From: RGIG1681 sp017467625
Lineage (GTDB): Bacteria > Bacillota > Clostridia > Christensenellales > UBA1242
Assembly: GCA_017467625.1 (NCBI GenBank)
Contig: JAFUSN010000004.1
Span: 248,001-312,000, forward strand
Length of the DNA stretch: 64,000 nucleotides
Direction: 5' to 3'
In this document: one piece after another, positions 43,519 to 51,482 of the stretch
How the letters are laid out: the number at the start of each line of letters is the position of its first letter
How positions within the stretch are numbered: position 1 is the stretch's first letter
The notes under the pieces: model-generated
The model's input: only the letters and a program-made list of their open reading frames with translations
Told to the model about the DNA's origin: nothing
The model's database searches: none
Program-made: the position numbers and the translations under genes

Positions 43519-44502
43519 ATGTTAAATGAAAAGAAAAGTTCAATTCTCTATGTTTTAGAAATATTAAAAAAGTATAGTGATGAAAATCATTATTTAAAAT
43601 ATTCAGATATTATTTCTAAGCTTGCTAGTAATTATGGAATTGAGATAGAAAGAAAAACTGTTGCTAGAGATATAGATATTTTAGAAGATTATGGTTATGA
43701 CATTCACCGTCATGGGAAATTAGGACTATATTTGGGGGCTCGAGATTATGAAAGTGGGGAACTATTGTATTTGTTGGATGCTATTTATTCGTCTAGAAGT
43801 ATGCCAACGAAATATGTTCGTGAACTTTCAGAAAAGTTAATGAAAAATTATAGCATTTATCAGCAAAAAAATTTAAAACATCTTGAAAAGATATCTAATG
43901 ACGCTACAATAGATAATAAGCAATTATTCTTAACAATTGAAACTTTAAATGAAGCAATCAATAAAAAGAAAAAAGTTGAGTTTAAATACAATTCATTTGG
44001 GTTAGATAAAAAATTGTCTGCAAAGTTTGAAGATAAAATATATAAGATTAATCCATATTTTATGCTTAATAATCATGGCAAATATTATTTGGTATGCAAC
44101 TATGATAAGTATAATGACCTTTCTAATTACAGAATTGATTATATTTCAGAAGTGAAAATTTTAGATGAATCTATAAAGGGAATTGAAACTCTTGATGCCT
44201 GCAAAAACTTTTCACTTAAAAATTATATAAACGAACATATATATATGACACATGGTAATTCAATTGAAGTGAAATTAAAATTTGATTCAAAAAAGTTTGT
44301 TAATGATTTTATTGATTGGTTTGGTTGTTCGGTTAAAATTGAAGAAGAAAATGATAATATTTTAGCTAGTGCAAAAGTTAATGAGGATGCTCTTATATAT
44401 TGGGCTCTGCAATACGGCGAACATGTTGAGATTTTAGAGCCATTAGCCACCAAGGATAAATATGTTGACATCTTACAAAGAATAATTAAAAAATACAATT
44501 AA
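43519..44502 (+). CDS. WYL-domain transcriptional regulator (helix-turn-helix + WYL)
   Basis: 327 residues from ATG 43519 (AGAGG upstream; the frame opens earlier). The N-terminal winged helix-turn-helix has SDIISKLASNYGIEIERKTV, then ARDIDILEDYGYDI, the YafY/DeoR-like pattern. The WYL region includes KKKVEFKYNSFG, NPYFMLNNHGKYYLVCNYDK and YRIDYISEVKIL, and a WCX-like C-terminal part follows (IEVKLKF, ALQYGEHVEILEP). WYL regulators of this type (BrxR, CapW) repress phage-defence operons and respond to nucleic-acid ligands. Divergent from the Druantia-like operon. Confidence 0.85.
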   Translation: MLNEKKSSILYVLEILKKYSDENHYLKYSDIISKLASNYGIEIERKTVARDIDILEDYGYDIHRHGKLGLYLGARDYESGELLYLLDAIYSSRSMPTKYVRELSEKLMKNYSIYQQKNLKHLEKISNDATIDNKQLFLTIETLNEAINKKKKVEFKYNSFGLDKKLSAKFEDKIYKINPYFMLNNHGKYYLVCNYDKYNDLSNYRIDYISEVKILDESIKGIETLDACKNFSLKNYINEHIYMTHGNSIEVKLKFDSKKFVNDFIDWFGCSVKIEEENDNILASAKVNEDALIYWALQYGEHVEILEPLATKDKYVDILQRIIKKYN

Positions 44503-44551
44503 AACTGGGTATAATGTTAGTTTTGTAAAATATAGAAAATAATTTGCAAAT

Positions 44552-44589
44552 AGTAAAACGCCACACTAAAGCGCGGCGTTTTTTATTGT
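44552..44589 (+). repeat. Right copy of the terminator-like direct repeat bounding the island
   Basis: AAAACGCCACAC-TAAA-GCGCGGCGTTTT, T-run, ATTGT. It matches 31552-31590 except one G-to-A change and one fewer T, in the same orientation, 13.0 kb apart. It serves here as terminator of the WYL gene. The rest of 44503-44727 holds no gene I can see. Confidence 0.8.
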
Positions 44590-44727
44590 GAAGGCTTGCA
44601 GCTTGTGACCTTTTAAGTTTATGACTTGGCAGATTAAAAAAATTCCATGTGGGCAGTTACTTGAAAATTATTTGCATAATATTGAAAAATTTGTAAAATT
44701 GTTATATAATTACAACAGAGGTTAAAA

Positions 44728-45819
44728 ATGATAAAGCATAAGATAACAGTTGAACAATATTTGACGGTTGATGAAATTACACAATTTGTTAGAGAAATTT
44801 CTGATGAATATGAGCAAATTAATGATTTAAGAAAATTGGCATATATTGAAAAAAATATTAATCAACTTTTAAAGCTTGGAAAACAAAGCGGTTGTGAAGG
44901 CGTGTTTGGAACAGGCTACCCTTACTATGTTTTAAGTTCAAAATCAACATTCGATTTTGATGAAAATAACAATCCTAAAATTCATTTAAAAACTCTTACA
45001 AAAAGTGGCGAAATTCCCATTGTTCAAGAACAGCTTAGATACAACAAAGAGCTTTATGAACTTGGTTTAAACTACAAAAAACAAAAATATCATTGCCATA
45101 AGTGCTTATCACAAGAAGTTTTGCAAAACTTAAAAGAAAGATGCTATGTGTGCACTTTTATAAAAAAAGAAGTTTCGCCAAGAAAAATTATTAATAGGCT
45201 TCCTGATATGGATATGTGGTATGTTGCAGACGATGACAAAATTCAACAGCTTACAACAAATATTTATGACTCAATGTTTAAATTAAACCTATATCCATCA
45301 GACATTAGTCCAATGAGAACAATTAATGATATGGTTGAAATTGTTGAAAGTTTAAGAAACGGCGAATCTCCTGAACATTTTTTGCCAATTGATGTTCATG
45401 TTGTTGGGAGAAATTATTTAAAGGGGCTTATTAAACAAATTCCAGAAGTGTTTAATGCTGCTTATAAAATGAATACAATTCCTTATATTCCTATATCACC
45501 GTATTCACTGAGGAGAGGTTGGGAAAAAAAGGATAGTGATCCTTATAATTTTGTTTATGACTTTTTGTTTTCATTTTCATCAATGGGGCTTGATCCTGAA
45601 TTAACGGAACTCGTTGATGATGTTAGATATGAAATTGCAACAAAGTATGATTTTGATTATTTATTAGAAACGGTTAGAAGGCACTCACCATTAGACGAGA
45701 GAAGGTTGAACCAAAAAGAATTAGTTGCCGTGTTAAAAAGAAGAATTGAGTTATGGAAAAACAAGGGCACCAGTGAAATGGGTGGGAATGCTGCTTCACC
45801 AGAAGGAAAACAAATGTAG
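44728..45819 (+). CDS. Zinc-ribbon-containing protein of unknown function
   Basis: 363 residues, soluble. A CxxC...CxxC zinc ribbon is visible at Cys123, Cys126, Cys139 and Cys142 (HCHKC...CYVC). The remainder is helical and charged, with no catalytic signature I recognise; IDVHVVGRNYLKGLIKQIPE and the C-terminal LDERRLNQKELVAVLKRRIE are the most conserved-looking stretches. CAGAGG precedes the ATG. It lies just outside the right repeat and 10 bp before the PHP gene, so it may be co-transcribed with it. Confidence 0.65.
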   Translation: MIKHKITVEQYLTVDEITQFVREISDEYEQINDLRKLAYIEKNINQLLKLGKQSGCEGVFGTGYPYYVLSSKSTFDFDENNNPKIHLKTLTKSGEIPIVQEQLRYNKELYELGLNYKKQKYHCHKCLSQEVLQNLKERCYVCTFIKKEVSPRKIINRLPDMDMWYVADDDKIQQLTTNIYDSMFKLNLYPSDISPMRTINDMVEIVESLRNGESPEHFLPIDVHVVGRNYLKGLIKQIPEVFNAAYKMNTIPYIPISPYSLRRGWEKKDSDPYNFVYDFLFSFSSMGLDPELTELVDDVRYEIATKYDFDYLLETVRRHSPLDERRLNQKELVAVLKRRIELWKNKGTSEMGGNAASPEGKQM

Positions 45820-45829
45820 TGGGTGAAAA

Positions 45830-46723
45830 ATGGTAAAAATTGATCTTCATGTTCACACAACTTCTTCAGATGGAGTTTTAACGCCTTTTGAGGTGGTTGA
45901 TGAGGCATATAAAAATGGTGTGAAATTTTTGGCAATTGCCGATCATGACACAGTTGATGCATACACAAACGAACTTTTTGATTATGCAAAATCAAAGGGA
46001 ATTATTTTAATTCCAGCAGTTGAAATTTCAACAAAAGCAAATAAAGCCGGTGTGCATGTGCTTGGATATAATTTTGATTTAAAGAACAAGGAATTTAATG
46101 AAAAATTAAAAACCTTGCGTGAGGCAAGGCACGACTATTTGTTTAATGTTGCTCAAAAATTAAATGAACTTGGCTACATTTTAAGAGTTGATGAACTTAA
46201 TAAAATTGAAGCAGTTACAAAAGCTCACATTGCACTTGATATAATTGAAAATGAAAAAAACAAAGCCAATTTACTTCAAACATTTGGAAAAATTCCAAGC
46301 AAGGGTGAGTTTATTGAAACAATTATGAATGAAGGTTGCCCGGCTTATGTTAAAAAGAATTCTGCAACGCCAAAAGAGGCGGCTGAAACAATTAGGCTTG
46401 CCGGTGGAAAAGTGGTTTTGGCACACCCTGTTGCTTATGTTTATGAGGACAATTTGACAGAAAATGAAATTTTGCAAATTGTTGAAAGCATGAAAGCTGA
46501 TGGAATTGAGACAAATTATTTGTATGTTGACAGGTTTGATAAAAAACATGATGACACAAGGTTTTGGAATGATTTTGCAAAAAAGCATAACCTTAAAACA
46601 ACAGTTGGTTCTGATTTTCATAAAGATGACGGACTTAGGCCACTTATTGGTTTTGCAAATGAACAATTTTCATTAACAGATAGCGAAGTTGAAAACATTT
46701 TAAAATTTTTAGACATTAAATAA
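45830..46723 (+). CDS. PHP-domain phosphoesterase (TrpH/YciV-like)
   Basis: 297 residues. PHP motifs: DLHVHTTSSDGVLTP (metal HxH), AIADHDTVDAY (DHD), VEISTKANKAGVHVLGYNFD (Glu and His), KAHIALDII, LAHPVAY and VGSDFHKDDG. This is the layout of YciV/RNase AM-type 5'-3' exonucleases and 3',5'-nucleotide bisphosphate phosphatases. Metal-dependent nucleotide or RNA phosphoester hydrolysis is likely; the precise substrate is not set by sequence. GGTGA lies before the ATG. Confidence 0.88.
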   Translation: MVKIDLHVHTTSSDGVLTPFEVVDEAYKNGVKFLAIADHDTVDAYTNELFDYAKSKGIILIPAVEISTKANKAGVHVLGYNFDLKNKEFNEKLKTLREARHDYLFNVAQKLNELGYILRVDELNKIEAVTKAHIALDIIENEKNKANLLQTFGKIPSKGEFIETIMNEGCPAYVKKNSATPKEAAETIRLAGGKVVLAHPVAYVYEDNLTENEILQIVESMKADGIETNYLYVDRFDKKHDDTRFWNDFAKKHNLKTTVGSDFHKDDGLRPLIGFANEQFSLTDSEVENILKFLDIK

Positions 46724-46754
46724 AGTTGCACAATTTGTGTGACTTTATTTTTTT
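46722..46754 (+). terminator. Terminator after the PHP gene
   Basis: AAAGTTGCACA-ATT-TGTGTGACTTT (two G/T wobbles) then a T-rich run. Confidence 0.75.
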
Positions 46755-46798
46755 TGTAATTAAAAAAACAATTTTTAATTTATTTCATAAAATGTATT

Positions 46799-47452
46799 AT
46801 GAAAAAAATTGTTGTTGTTGGTGCCTATGGAAAAATGGGGAAAATTGTTTCTCAAAAACTCTGTGGTGAATTTGAAATAATAAAGGTTGGGAGGGGTGAT
46901 AATCTTTTTGAAATTTGTGATGCAAATTTAATTATTGATTTTGCCACGGCTGAAAGTTCTGTTTTAAGTGCTAAGTTTGCGGTTTTAAAAAAAATTCCGC
47001 TCATTGTTGGATCAACAGGGCAGAGTCATAAGCAAATGGATTTTATCGTTTCATGCTCAAAGGAAATTCCTGTTATGATTCAGCCAAATTTTTCAGTTGG
47101 AATTTGTTTAATGAAAAGAGCAATTCAAACAATTTTATTGCAAAATATTGATGATATTGCAATTTTTGAAAGACATCATAAATCAAAAAAAGACAGTCCA
47201 AGCGGAACTGCACTTGATTTGATGAGTTTAATTAAAAAGAAGTTTTTTGGGGATGTTCAAGTTTTGTGTGAGCGAGGTGGAAACGAAGTTGGAACGCATG
47301 TTATTGATTTTTATTTTGGTGATGAAAAAATTTCAATTTCTCATGTTGCCTTTTCAAGGGAAGGGTTTGCTTGCGGTGCAAGGCTTGCGGTGAAATTTTT
47401 AATTGATAAGCCAAATGGATTATATAATTTAGAAGAAGTGATTAAAACTTAA
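46799..47452 (+). CDS. dapB: 4-hydroxy-tetrahydrodipicolinate reductase (short form)
   Basis: Lysine/diaminopimelate pathway; in spore formers it also feeds dipicolinate. Rossmann loop GAYGKMG at 8-14, GSTGQS, then the catalytic ERHHKSKKDSPSGTALDL (His-His, Lys) and a C-terminal HVAFSREGFACGARLAVKF. 217 residues, about 30-50 shorter than most DapB, chiefly between strands. No ribosome site: TAAAAT ends 5 nt before the ATG, a leaderless arrangement. Confidence 0.9.
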   Translation: MKKIVVVGAYGKMGKIVSQKLCGEFEIIKVGRGDNLFEICDANLIIDFATAESSVLSAKFAVLKKIPLIVGSTGQSHKQMDFIVSCSKEIPVMIQPNFSVGICLMKRAIQTILLQNIDDIAIFERHHKSKKDSPSGTALDLMSLIKKKFFGDVQVLCERGGNEVGTHVIDFYFGDEKISISHVAFSREGFACGARLAVKFLIDKPNGLYNLEEVIKT

Positions 47453-47509
47453 TTAATTTATTTGCAGTTATTTTTTTGAAAATATATAATAAAAGCAGGA
47501 GGTAGGATT

Positions 47510-47988
47510 ATGGCAAAAAGAAAACATTAAAATTGGGAAATTTGCTTGAATGCACAGCTGTTCTTTTGGGAATTGTTGCAGTTTGCATGATTTTTGTTCA
47601 TTCATTAACAGTTAATCTTGCTTTGGGTGCAACAGCTGAGTATACAGGTCTTCAAGCAACATTTGGCTATACAGCCAAGGGAACACTTGTTGATGTTGTT
47701 CATTTTTCATTTTCATTTATGAACTTGCTTTCATATTTACTTGTTTTAGCAGCTGTTGTTTTGGTTGTTTTAAGACTCGCAAATGTTGTTAAAGCAAAGG
47801 CTGTTGATTGGATTGCTGTTATTCTTTTTGTGGTTGCAGGCGTATTATTTTTCCTTATGCCACAACTTGCTGTTAGTGAACTTTACAACGGCGTAACAAA
47901 AACACTTGCAGTTGGTGCAATTTTAAGCGCAGTGTTCTCACTTGTTGCTGGTGCACTTGTTTGTGTTAAAGCAGTTCTTAAAAAATAA
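47510..47988 (+). CDS. Four-helix membrane protein with apparent frameshift after codon 2-6
   Basis: Four hydrophobic helices span the 151-residue main frame (47533-47988; CTAVLLGIVAVCMIFV, LLSYLLVLAAVVLVV, WIAVILFVVAGVLFF, AILSAVFSLVAGALV). The only good start is ATG 47510 with AGGAGGTAGG, but that frame reads MAKRKH then TAA. One extra A in the A5 run at 47515-47519 would give MAKKKTLKLGNLLECTAVL and join the two. So this is a real one-base deletion, an assembly error, or a slippage site; initiation at TTG 47533 is the fallback. No family recognised. Confidence 0.6.
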
Positions 47989-47997
47989 TGGAGAATA

Positions 47998-48027
47998 AAA
48001 AAAAGAGCGAATGTTCGCTCTTTTTTT
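47998..48027. terminator. Bidirectional terminator
   Basis: AAAAAAAGAGCGAA-TG-TTCGCTCTTTTTTT, between convergent genes. Confidence 0.85.
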
Positions 48028-48035
48028 ATTGCACT

Positions 48036-48596
48036 TTAAGCATTTTCCCAAAACTTATTCATTTCTTCTCTATGAATTTGTTCTGGAGATTTTGGTTTGT
48101 GATTATTTTCAAACAAACTGTAACTTAACAAAAATTGTTCATAGTTTTCCAACATAACAACTCCATCTCGGTTTGGAGTTGCAAGAGACTCACTGATGTT
48201 ATTTAAAGAATTTTTAATAAATTCAATAAAATCTTTGTTTACTGTCTGCAATTTTATACTTCCAAATTCTGGGTCTCTTTCAAAATTGTAAATGATATTC
48301 AATAAATTAAGAAATGTTTTATTGTAAATTTCATTGCAAAAATCTTTAAAGTAAAGATTTCTTTTTGCCATGTCAATTTTTCCGTCAGGTCCAACAAAAT
48401 TTCCACCGTAAACGCCATCAAGAATGTTTGCTGTGTCACCCAAAATTCCTTTTGTTTCATCATCAGTTGAAAAATATTCTCTGTATGCATTCAAAACTTC
48501 TTCAACTCTTGTTTGAAGAGGAATTTCTTTATTGTTTGCCAAATCTTTTGTTAGTTGATTTATTTCAGGTTCAAAATTATTTAATAAAAATTTCAT
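48036..48596 (-). CDS. Uncharacterised protein (186 aa), third gene of a minus-strand trio
   Basis: Soluble, helical, acidic. No signal peptide or membrane helix. Recurrent features are FVGPDGKIDMAKRNLYFKDF and FLNLLNIIYNFERDPEF. It shares a style (helical, Asn/Glu-rich, EFI..LNN patterns) with the protein at 50786-51418 on the same strand. AAGGAGAA precedes the ATG; 11 nt separate it from the small gene upstream. Function unknown. Confidence 0.65.
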   Translation of the reverse strand: MKFLLNNFEPEINQLTKDLANNKEIPLQTRVEEVLNAYREYFSTDDETKGILGDTANILDGVYGGNFVGPDGKIDMAKRNLYFKDFCNEIYNKTFLNLLNIIYNFERDPEFGSIKLQTVNKDFIEFIKNSLNNISESLATPNRDGVVMLENYEQFLLSYSLFENNHKPKSPEQIHREEMNKFWENA

Positions 48597-48607
48597 TTGT
48601 TTCTCCT

Positions 48608-48847
48608 TTATAAAGATTGAAGTTCAGCTTCAAGATCTATCAAAATTTCTTGTGCTTCTTTATATGTGTAGCCTAAATTTAAAATCATGTTGATCATAAT
48701 TTCAATGTCAACAAATCTCAAACTTTCTGGGTCGGACAACATTTTTTTGATTGCATTTAGCATTCCAAAAAGTTTTTCATCTTGAGATTCATTTAAACTG
48801 TTTAAAAGCTCATCACATTTTTTATTTAATTTATTCAATGTTTCCAT
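48608..48847 (-). CDS. Small helical protein (79 aa)
   Basis: ATG 48847 follows TAGGTGG. Predicted all-helical with coiled-coil-like first half (ETLNKLNKKCDELLNSLNES) and an acidic end ILIDLEAELQSL. Sits 7 nt after the transglutaminase-like gene and 11 nt before the 186-residue gene, so the three form an operon. No family recognised. Confidence 0.6.
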   Translation of the reverse strand: METLNKLNKKCDELLNSLNESQDEKLFGMLNAIKKMLSDPESLRFVDIEIMINMILNLGYTYKEAQEILIDLEAELQSL

Positions 48848-48854
48848 AAACCAC

Positions 48855-50144
48855 CTATAATGTTTGTTGAATTGAAAACTGCAATTCACTTTTTAATGCT
48901 CTTTTAATTGGTGAGGCTTGTTTGACCTGATTTGCTTGTTCTGTTAAATCCTGTGCTTCTTTTTCAGTTAATGTTTCAGTTTGTTGTTTAAATAAATGGA
49001 TTCGCTTGATTGTTCCGGATTTTGTTTTAGCTATGTAAACATTTCCAGGGGTTGCCATGTGAAGATTAAGTGTTTTGAACGCTCCACTTGTGTATGGGGC
49101 AGTGTAAACATGATTTTTAACACGATTTTGAAGTTCTTCAAGCGTAATTGCATTGAATTCTTTTGTTTCAAGGTCAAACTCATAAACTTCAAGTGTATCA
49201 AAATTTTCATAGCCAAAATCGTCATTATATCCCATGCAGTTGTAAAAAATTAGAACCTTGAGTTTATCAGTATCTTCACAATGTTTAACAACATTCACTG
49301 TTTCAAATTTTCTGTCGTATCCCAAATCTTCATGATACTGTGATTTGTCTTTTATTATATACACAGGATGCTTTTTACCATTTGTATCAGGGTTACGCTT
49401 TTTTCCGTGTCGTTCTTCAAACTTAAAGCATTTGTGCCTTAAAACAGTTATTTCTGAAAGGGTTTTAATTGACAGTTCATTTGGAATTTTTTCTAACATA
49501 CTTAAAAAGAATTCAAAACGAAACTCAATTGGGAATTCTTTGTATGCGCCAAGTTCTTGTGCGTAAGCAACAAATTCTTCTGCAGCGTCATTTGGCTTAT
49601 ATAGAGATGCTCTTGTTTTTGTTAAAATATCAACAAGTTGTTGTTTTTCCGCTTCCGAAGGGGTTTCAGCATAGTCGAATCCCGTTAAATTTTTTGAATT
49701 AAATTTTGCAGTAACAAGGTCATTGTTGCCTAAAATGTGTTTAACCGGATTGACTGAAAAATTTTTTCCATCAATTTTAAGGTTTGTTATGTAAAGGTGG
49801 GCAAGTGGATCAAATCGCCCGTCATCTGGATAGAAAATGGAATAATCAAAGTCGTCATAGTCACAAATTTTTGCGGAAACCAACATTTCAGTGAATATTG
49901 CAATAAATGTGTAGCACACAACATCTTTATTATTTTTTCCATCAACATCCATCAAAAACCTTGTAAATTCAAAACACCTTGAGTATCTTGTATTATCCAT
50001 GTAAAAATTTAATGAATAATCAAGTTTTTGACATAAAAGCGTGTAAATGTGGACGGCTTTTTCAAGATTTGTTAAATTGTCAGGAATGCTTTCAAGAATT
50101 TCTTTTTTAAAATTCTCATTAATTGACAATGGATTTGCCGACAT
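48855..50144 (-). CDS. Transglutaminase-like (papain-fold) protein, putative
   Basis: 429 residues. The first 140 residues look like a transglutaminase core: a helix LTNLEKAVHIYTLLCQKLDYS, then a Cys in a hydrophobic helix (DVVCYTFIAIFTEML, Cys at about 78), a His in a strand (LAHLYITNLKIDGK, about 117), then SVNPV where the third residue is usually Asp and here is Asn. The rest is unfamiliar. Two adjacent ATGs; GGAGG fits the second (50144). First gene of the trio. Family assignment is tentative; it could be a peptide-bond or amide-acting enzyme or an inactive relative. Confidence 0.45.
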   Translation of the reverse strand: MSANPLSINENFKKEILESIPDNLTNLEKAVHIYTLLCQKLDYSLNFYMDNTRYSRCFEFTRFLMDVDGKNNKDVVCYTFIAIFTEMLVSAKICDYDDFDYSIFYPDDGRFDPLAHLYITNLKIDGKNFSVNPVKHILGNNDLVTAKFNSKNLTGFDYAETPSEAEKQQLVDILTKTRASLYKPNDAAEEFVAYAQELGAYKEFPIEFRFEFFLSMLEKIPNELSIKTLSEITVLRHKCFKFEERHGKKRNPDTNGKKHPVYIIKDKSQYHEDLGYDRKFETVNVVKHCEDTDKLKVLIFYNCMGYNDDFGYENFDTLEVYEFDLETKEFNAITLEELQNRVKNHVYTAPYTSGAFKTLNLHMATPGNVYIAKTKSGTIKRIHLFKQQTETLTEKEAQDLTEQANQVKQASPIKRALKSELQFSIQQTL

Positions 50145-50231
50145 CATTTTCCTCCGTAAAATAACCTACTTTCATTATAACATGAATTTAATTTGGTGTA
50201 AATACTAAGCCGCAAAATAAATTTTCAAAAT

Positions 50232-50263
50232 ACAAAACCCACTTCATTAAAAGTGGGTTTTGT
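50232..50263. terminator. Terminator of the tRNA-Ser gene (minus strand)
   Basis: ACAAAACCCACTT / AAGTGGGTTTTGT, 13-bp stem, 6-nt loop, immediately 3' of the tRNA on the minus strand. Confidence 0.8.
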
Positions 50264-50265
50264 TT

Positions 50266-50353
50266 TGGCGCAGAGTGAGGGATTTGAACCCCCGGAAGGT
50301 TGCCCTTCATCGCTTTTCGAGAGCGACACATTAGACCACTCTGACAACTCTGC
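50266..50353 (-). tRNA. tRNA-Ser (CGA)
   Basis: 88-nt class II tRNA with encoded CCA. The anticodon loop CTCGAAA is closed by TCGCT/AGCGA, and a long variable arm (GAAGGG..CCTTC) is present. The acceptor pairs GCAGAGT with ACTCTGC. Confidence 0.93.
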
Positions 50354-50449
50354 TTATTTGCACTTAAAAATATAATACAAATTATAAAAAAAATCAATTA
50401 CAATTATTTCAAACATTTAAAAATATTTTTGATTATTTTGATAATTTTA

Positions 50450-50478
50450 TTGACAAAGCCACAACCATTTGCTATTAT
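50450..50478 (+). promoter_or_regulatory. Consensus promoter for the tRNA-Ile/tRNA-Ala unit
   Basis: TTGACA (50450-50455), 17-bp spacer, TATTAT (50473-50478), 26 bp before the tRNA-Ile. Confidence 0.85.
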
Positions 50479-50503
50479 ATAGGAGCGTTTTGAAAGCAAT
50501 ATA

Positions 50504-50579
50504 GGACTGTAGCTCAGTTGGTTAGAGCACCACCCTGATAAGGTGGGGGTCGGTGGTCCGAGTCCACTCAGTCCTACCA
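50504..50579 (+). tRNA. tRNA-Ile (GAT)
   Basis: 76-nt cloverleaf with CCA; anticodon loop CTGATAA closed by CCACC/GGTGG. The T-loop reads TCCGAGT, with C where the conserved T55 is expected. The 3' half is duplicated downstream at 50641-50672. Confidence 0.92.
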
Positions 50580-50591
50580 AATTAAACTGAA

Positions 50592-50672
50592 TAGAGCACG
50601 GAGCGCCACATTTCACGGAATGAAATGAAGTATAAGAAATGTCGGTGGTCCGAGTCCACTCAGTCCTACCAA
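50592..50672 (+). pseudogene. tRNA-Ile-derived fragment (duplicated 3' half)
   Basis: 50641-50672 is identical over 32 nt to 50549-50580 (variable/T-arm, acceptor 3' strand and CCAA). It is preceded by TAGAGCAC (a D-arm remnant) and a 7-bp hairpin CATTTCA-CGGAA-TGAAATG instead of an anticodon arm. No 5' acceptor strand, so it cannot be a functional tRNA. Confidence 0.7.
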
Positions 50673-50675
50673 TAT

Positions 50676-50752
50676 GGGGGTATAGCTCAGTTGGCTAGAG
50701 CACTTGCCTTGCAAGCAAGGGGTCATCGGTTCGAATCCGATTATCTCCACCA
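50676..50752 (+). tRNA. tRNA-Ala (TGC)
   Basis: 77-nt cloverleaf with CCA; anticodon loop CTTGCAA closed by CTTGC/GCAAG. The acceptor GGGGGTA pairs with TATCTCC using two G/T wobbles. Downstream of tRNA-Ile and the fragment in the same probable transcript. Confidence 0.93.
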
Positions 50753-50759
50753 TAAAAAC

Positions 50760-50785
50760 AAATCCACTGCAATTGCAGTGGATTT
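50760..50785. terminator. Bidirectional terminator
   Basis: Perfect 26-nt palindrome AAATCCACTGCAA / TTGCAGTGGATTT with flanking T/A runs, between the tRNA-Ala gene and a convergent gene. Confidence 0.85.
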
Positions 50786-51418
50786 TTATTTGTCAATTTG
50801 TTTTTGTTCGTCAGTTTTTTGTTTTTTAGATGATTCTGCAAAAAGCCGCTTTTGTTCTTCTTTGTCACCAAAAATTAATAGCTGAAGGGTGTCCCAATAT
50901 TTATCACCCAGGGCAACTTTAAAGTTTTCATCTAAAAGAACATTAAAGTTTGATTCAAGAAGACTTCTATCATTTAAATTTTGAATTGCAAAATTCACAA
51001 AGAAAATCTCGTGATTGGTCATTTTTGATAAGTCAATTTGGTTTTTAAGGGAAAAGAATATATCTAAAACAACCTTTAAAATGTGAATAGCATTGCCGTA
51101 AATATATTTTTGATATGGCAAGCTGTATGATTCAGCATTGTTTTTGCGCTCAGTATCTATAACTTCATACTCTCTTTCATACAGTTCCATTTTTACATCT
51201 GCATCAAAGGAATTCATTAAATATAGACGAATTTTATATAGTGCATCATAAAATTTTTCGTTTGCAGTTCGTTTTTTGTCCTTAAGAATTTTATTGATTT
51301 GTTTTTCATATTTGCGAAAATAAGAATCGGTGAAATATGCTTCGTCATCAATCGCTGACAATCCGGTTTCAAAAGAAAAATTATTTATTTCATCTGTGAA
51401 GTTGATTAAATTTTCCAT
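50786..51418 (-). CDS. Uncharacterised helical protein (210 aa)
   Basis: Soluble, helical, Asn/Lys/Glu-rich; ends in a lysine-rich tail (SSKKQKTDEQKQIDK). Segments such as LNDRSLLESNFNVLLDENF resemble in style the 186-residue protein at 48036, suggesting a local family. No ribosome site; on the minus strand TATACT ends 6 nt before the ATG, a leaderless arrangement. Function unknown. Confidence 0.65.
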   Translation of the reverse strand: MENLINFTDEINNFSFETGLSAIDDEAYFTDSYFRKYEKQINKILKDKKRTANEKFYDALYKIRLYLMNSFDADVKMELYEREYEVIDTERKNNAESYSLPYQKYIYGNAIHILKVVLDIFFSLKNQIDLSKMTNHEIFFVNFAIQNLNDRSLLESNFNVLLDENFKVALGDKYWDTLQLLIFGDKEEQKRLFAESSKKQKTDEQKQIDK

Positions 51419-51482
51419 AACTTAAGTATACACTTTAAATATATTTATGTAAATAGGCAATTTAATTTTAAATAAAACAAAT

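Noticed and set aside
50404..50885. Open frames running through the tRNA-Ile and tRNA-Ala genes (50404-50616 minus, 50625-50885 plus)
   Set aside because: They are read-through of structured tRNA sequence, with no ribosome sites.
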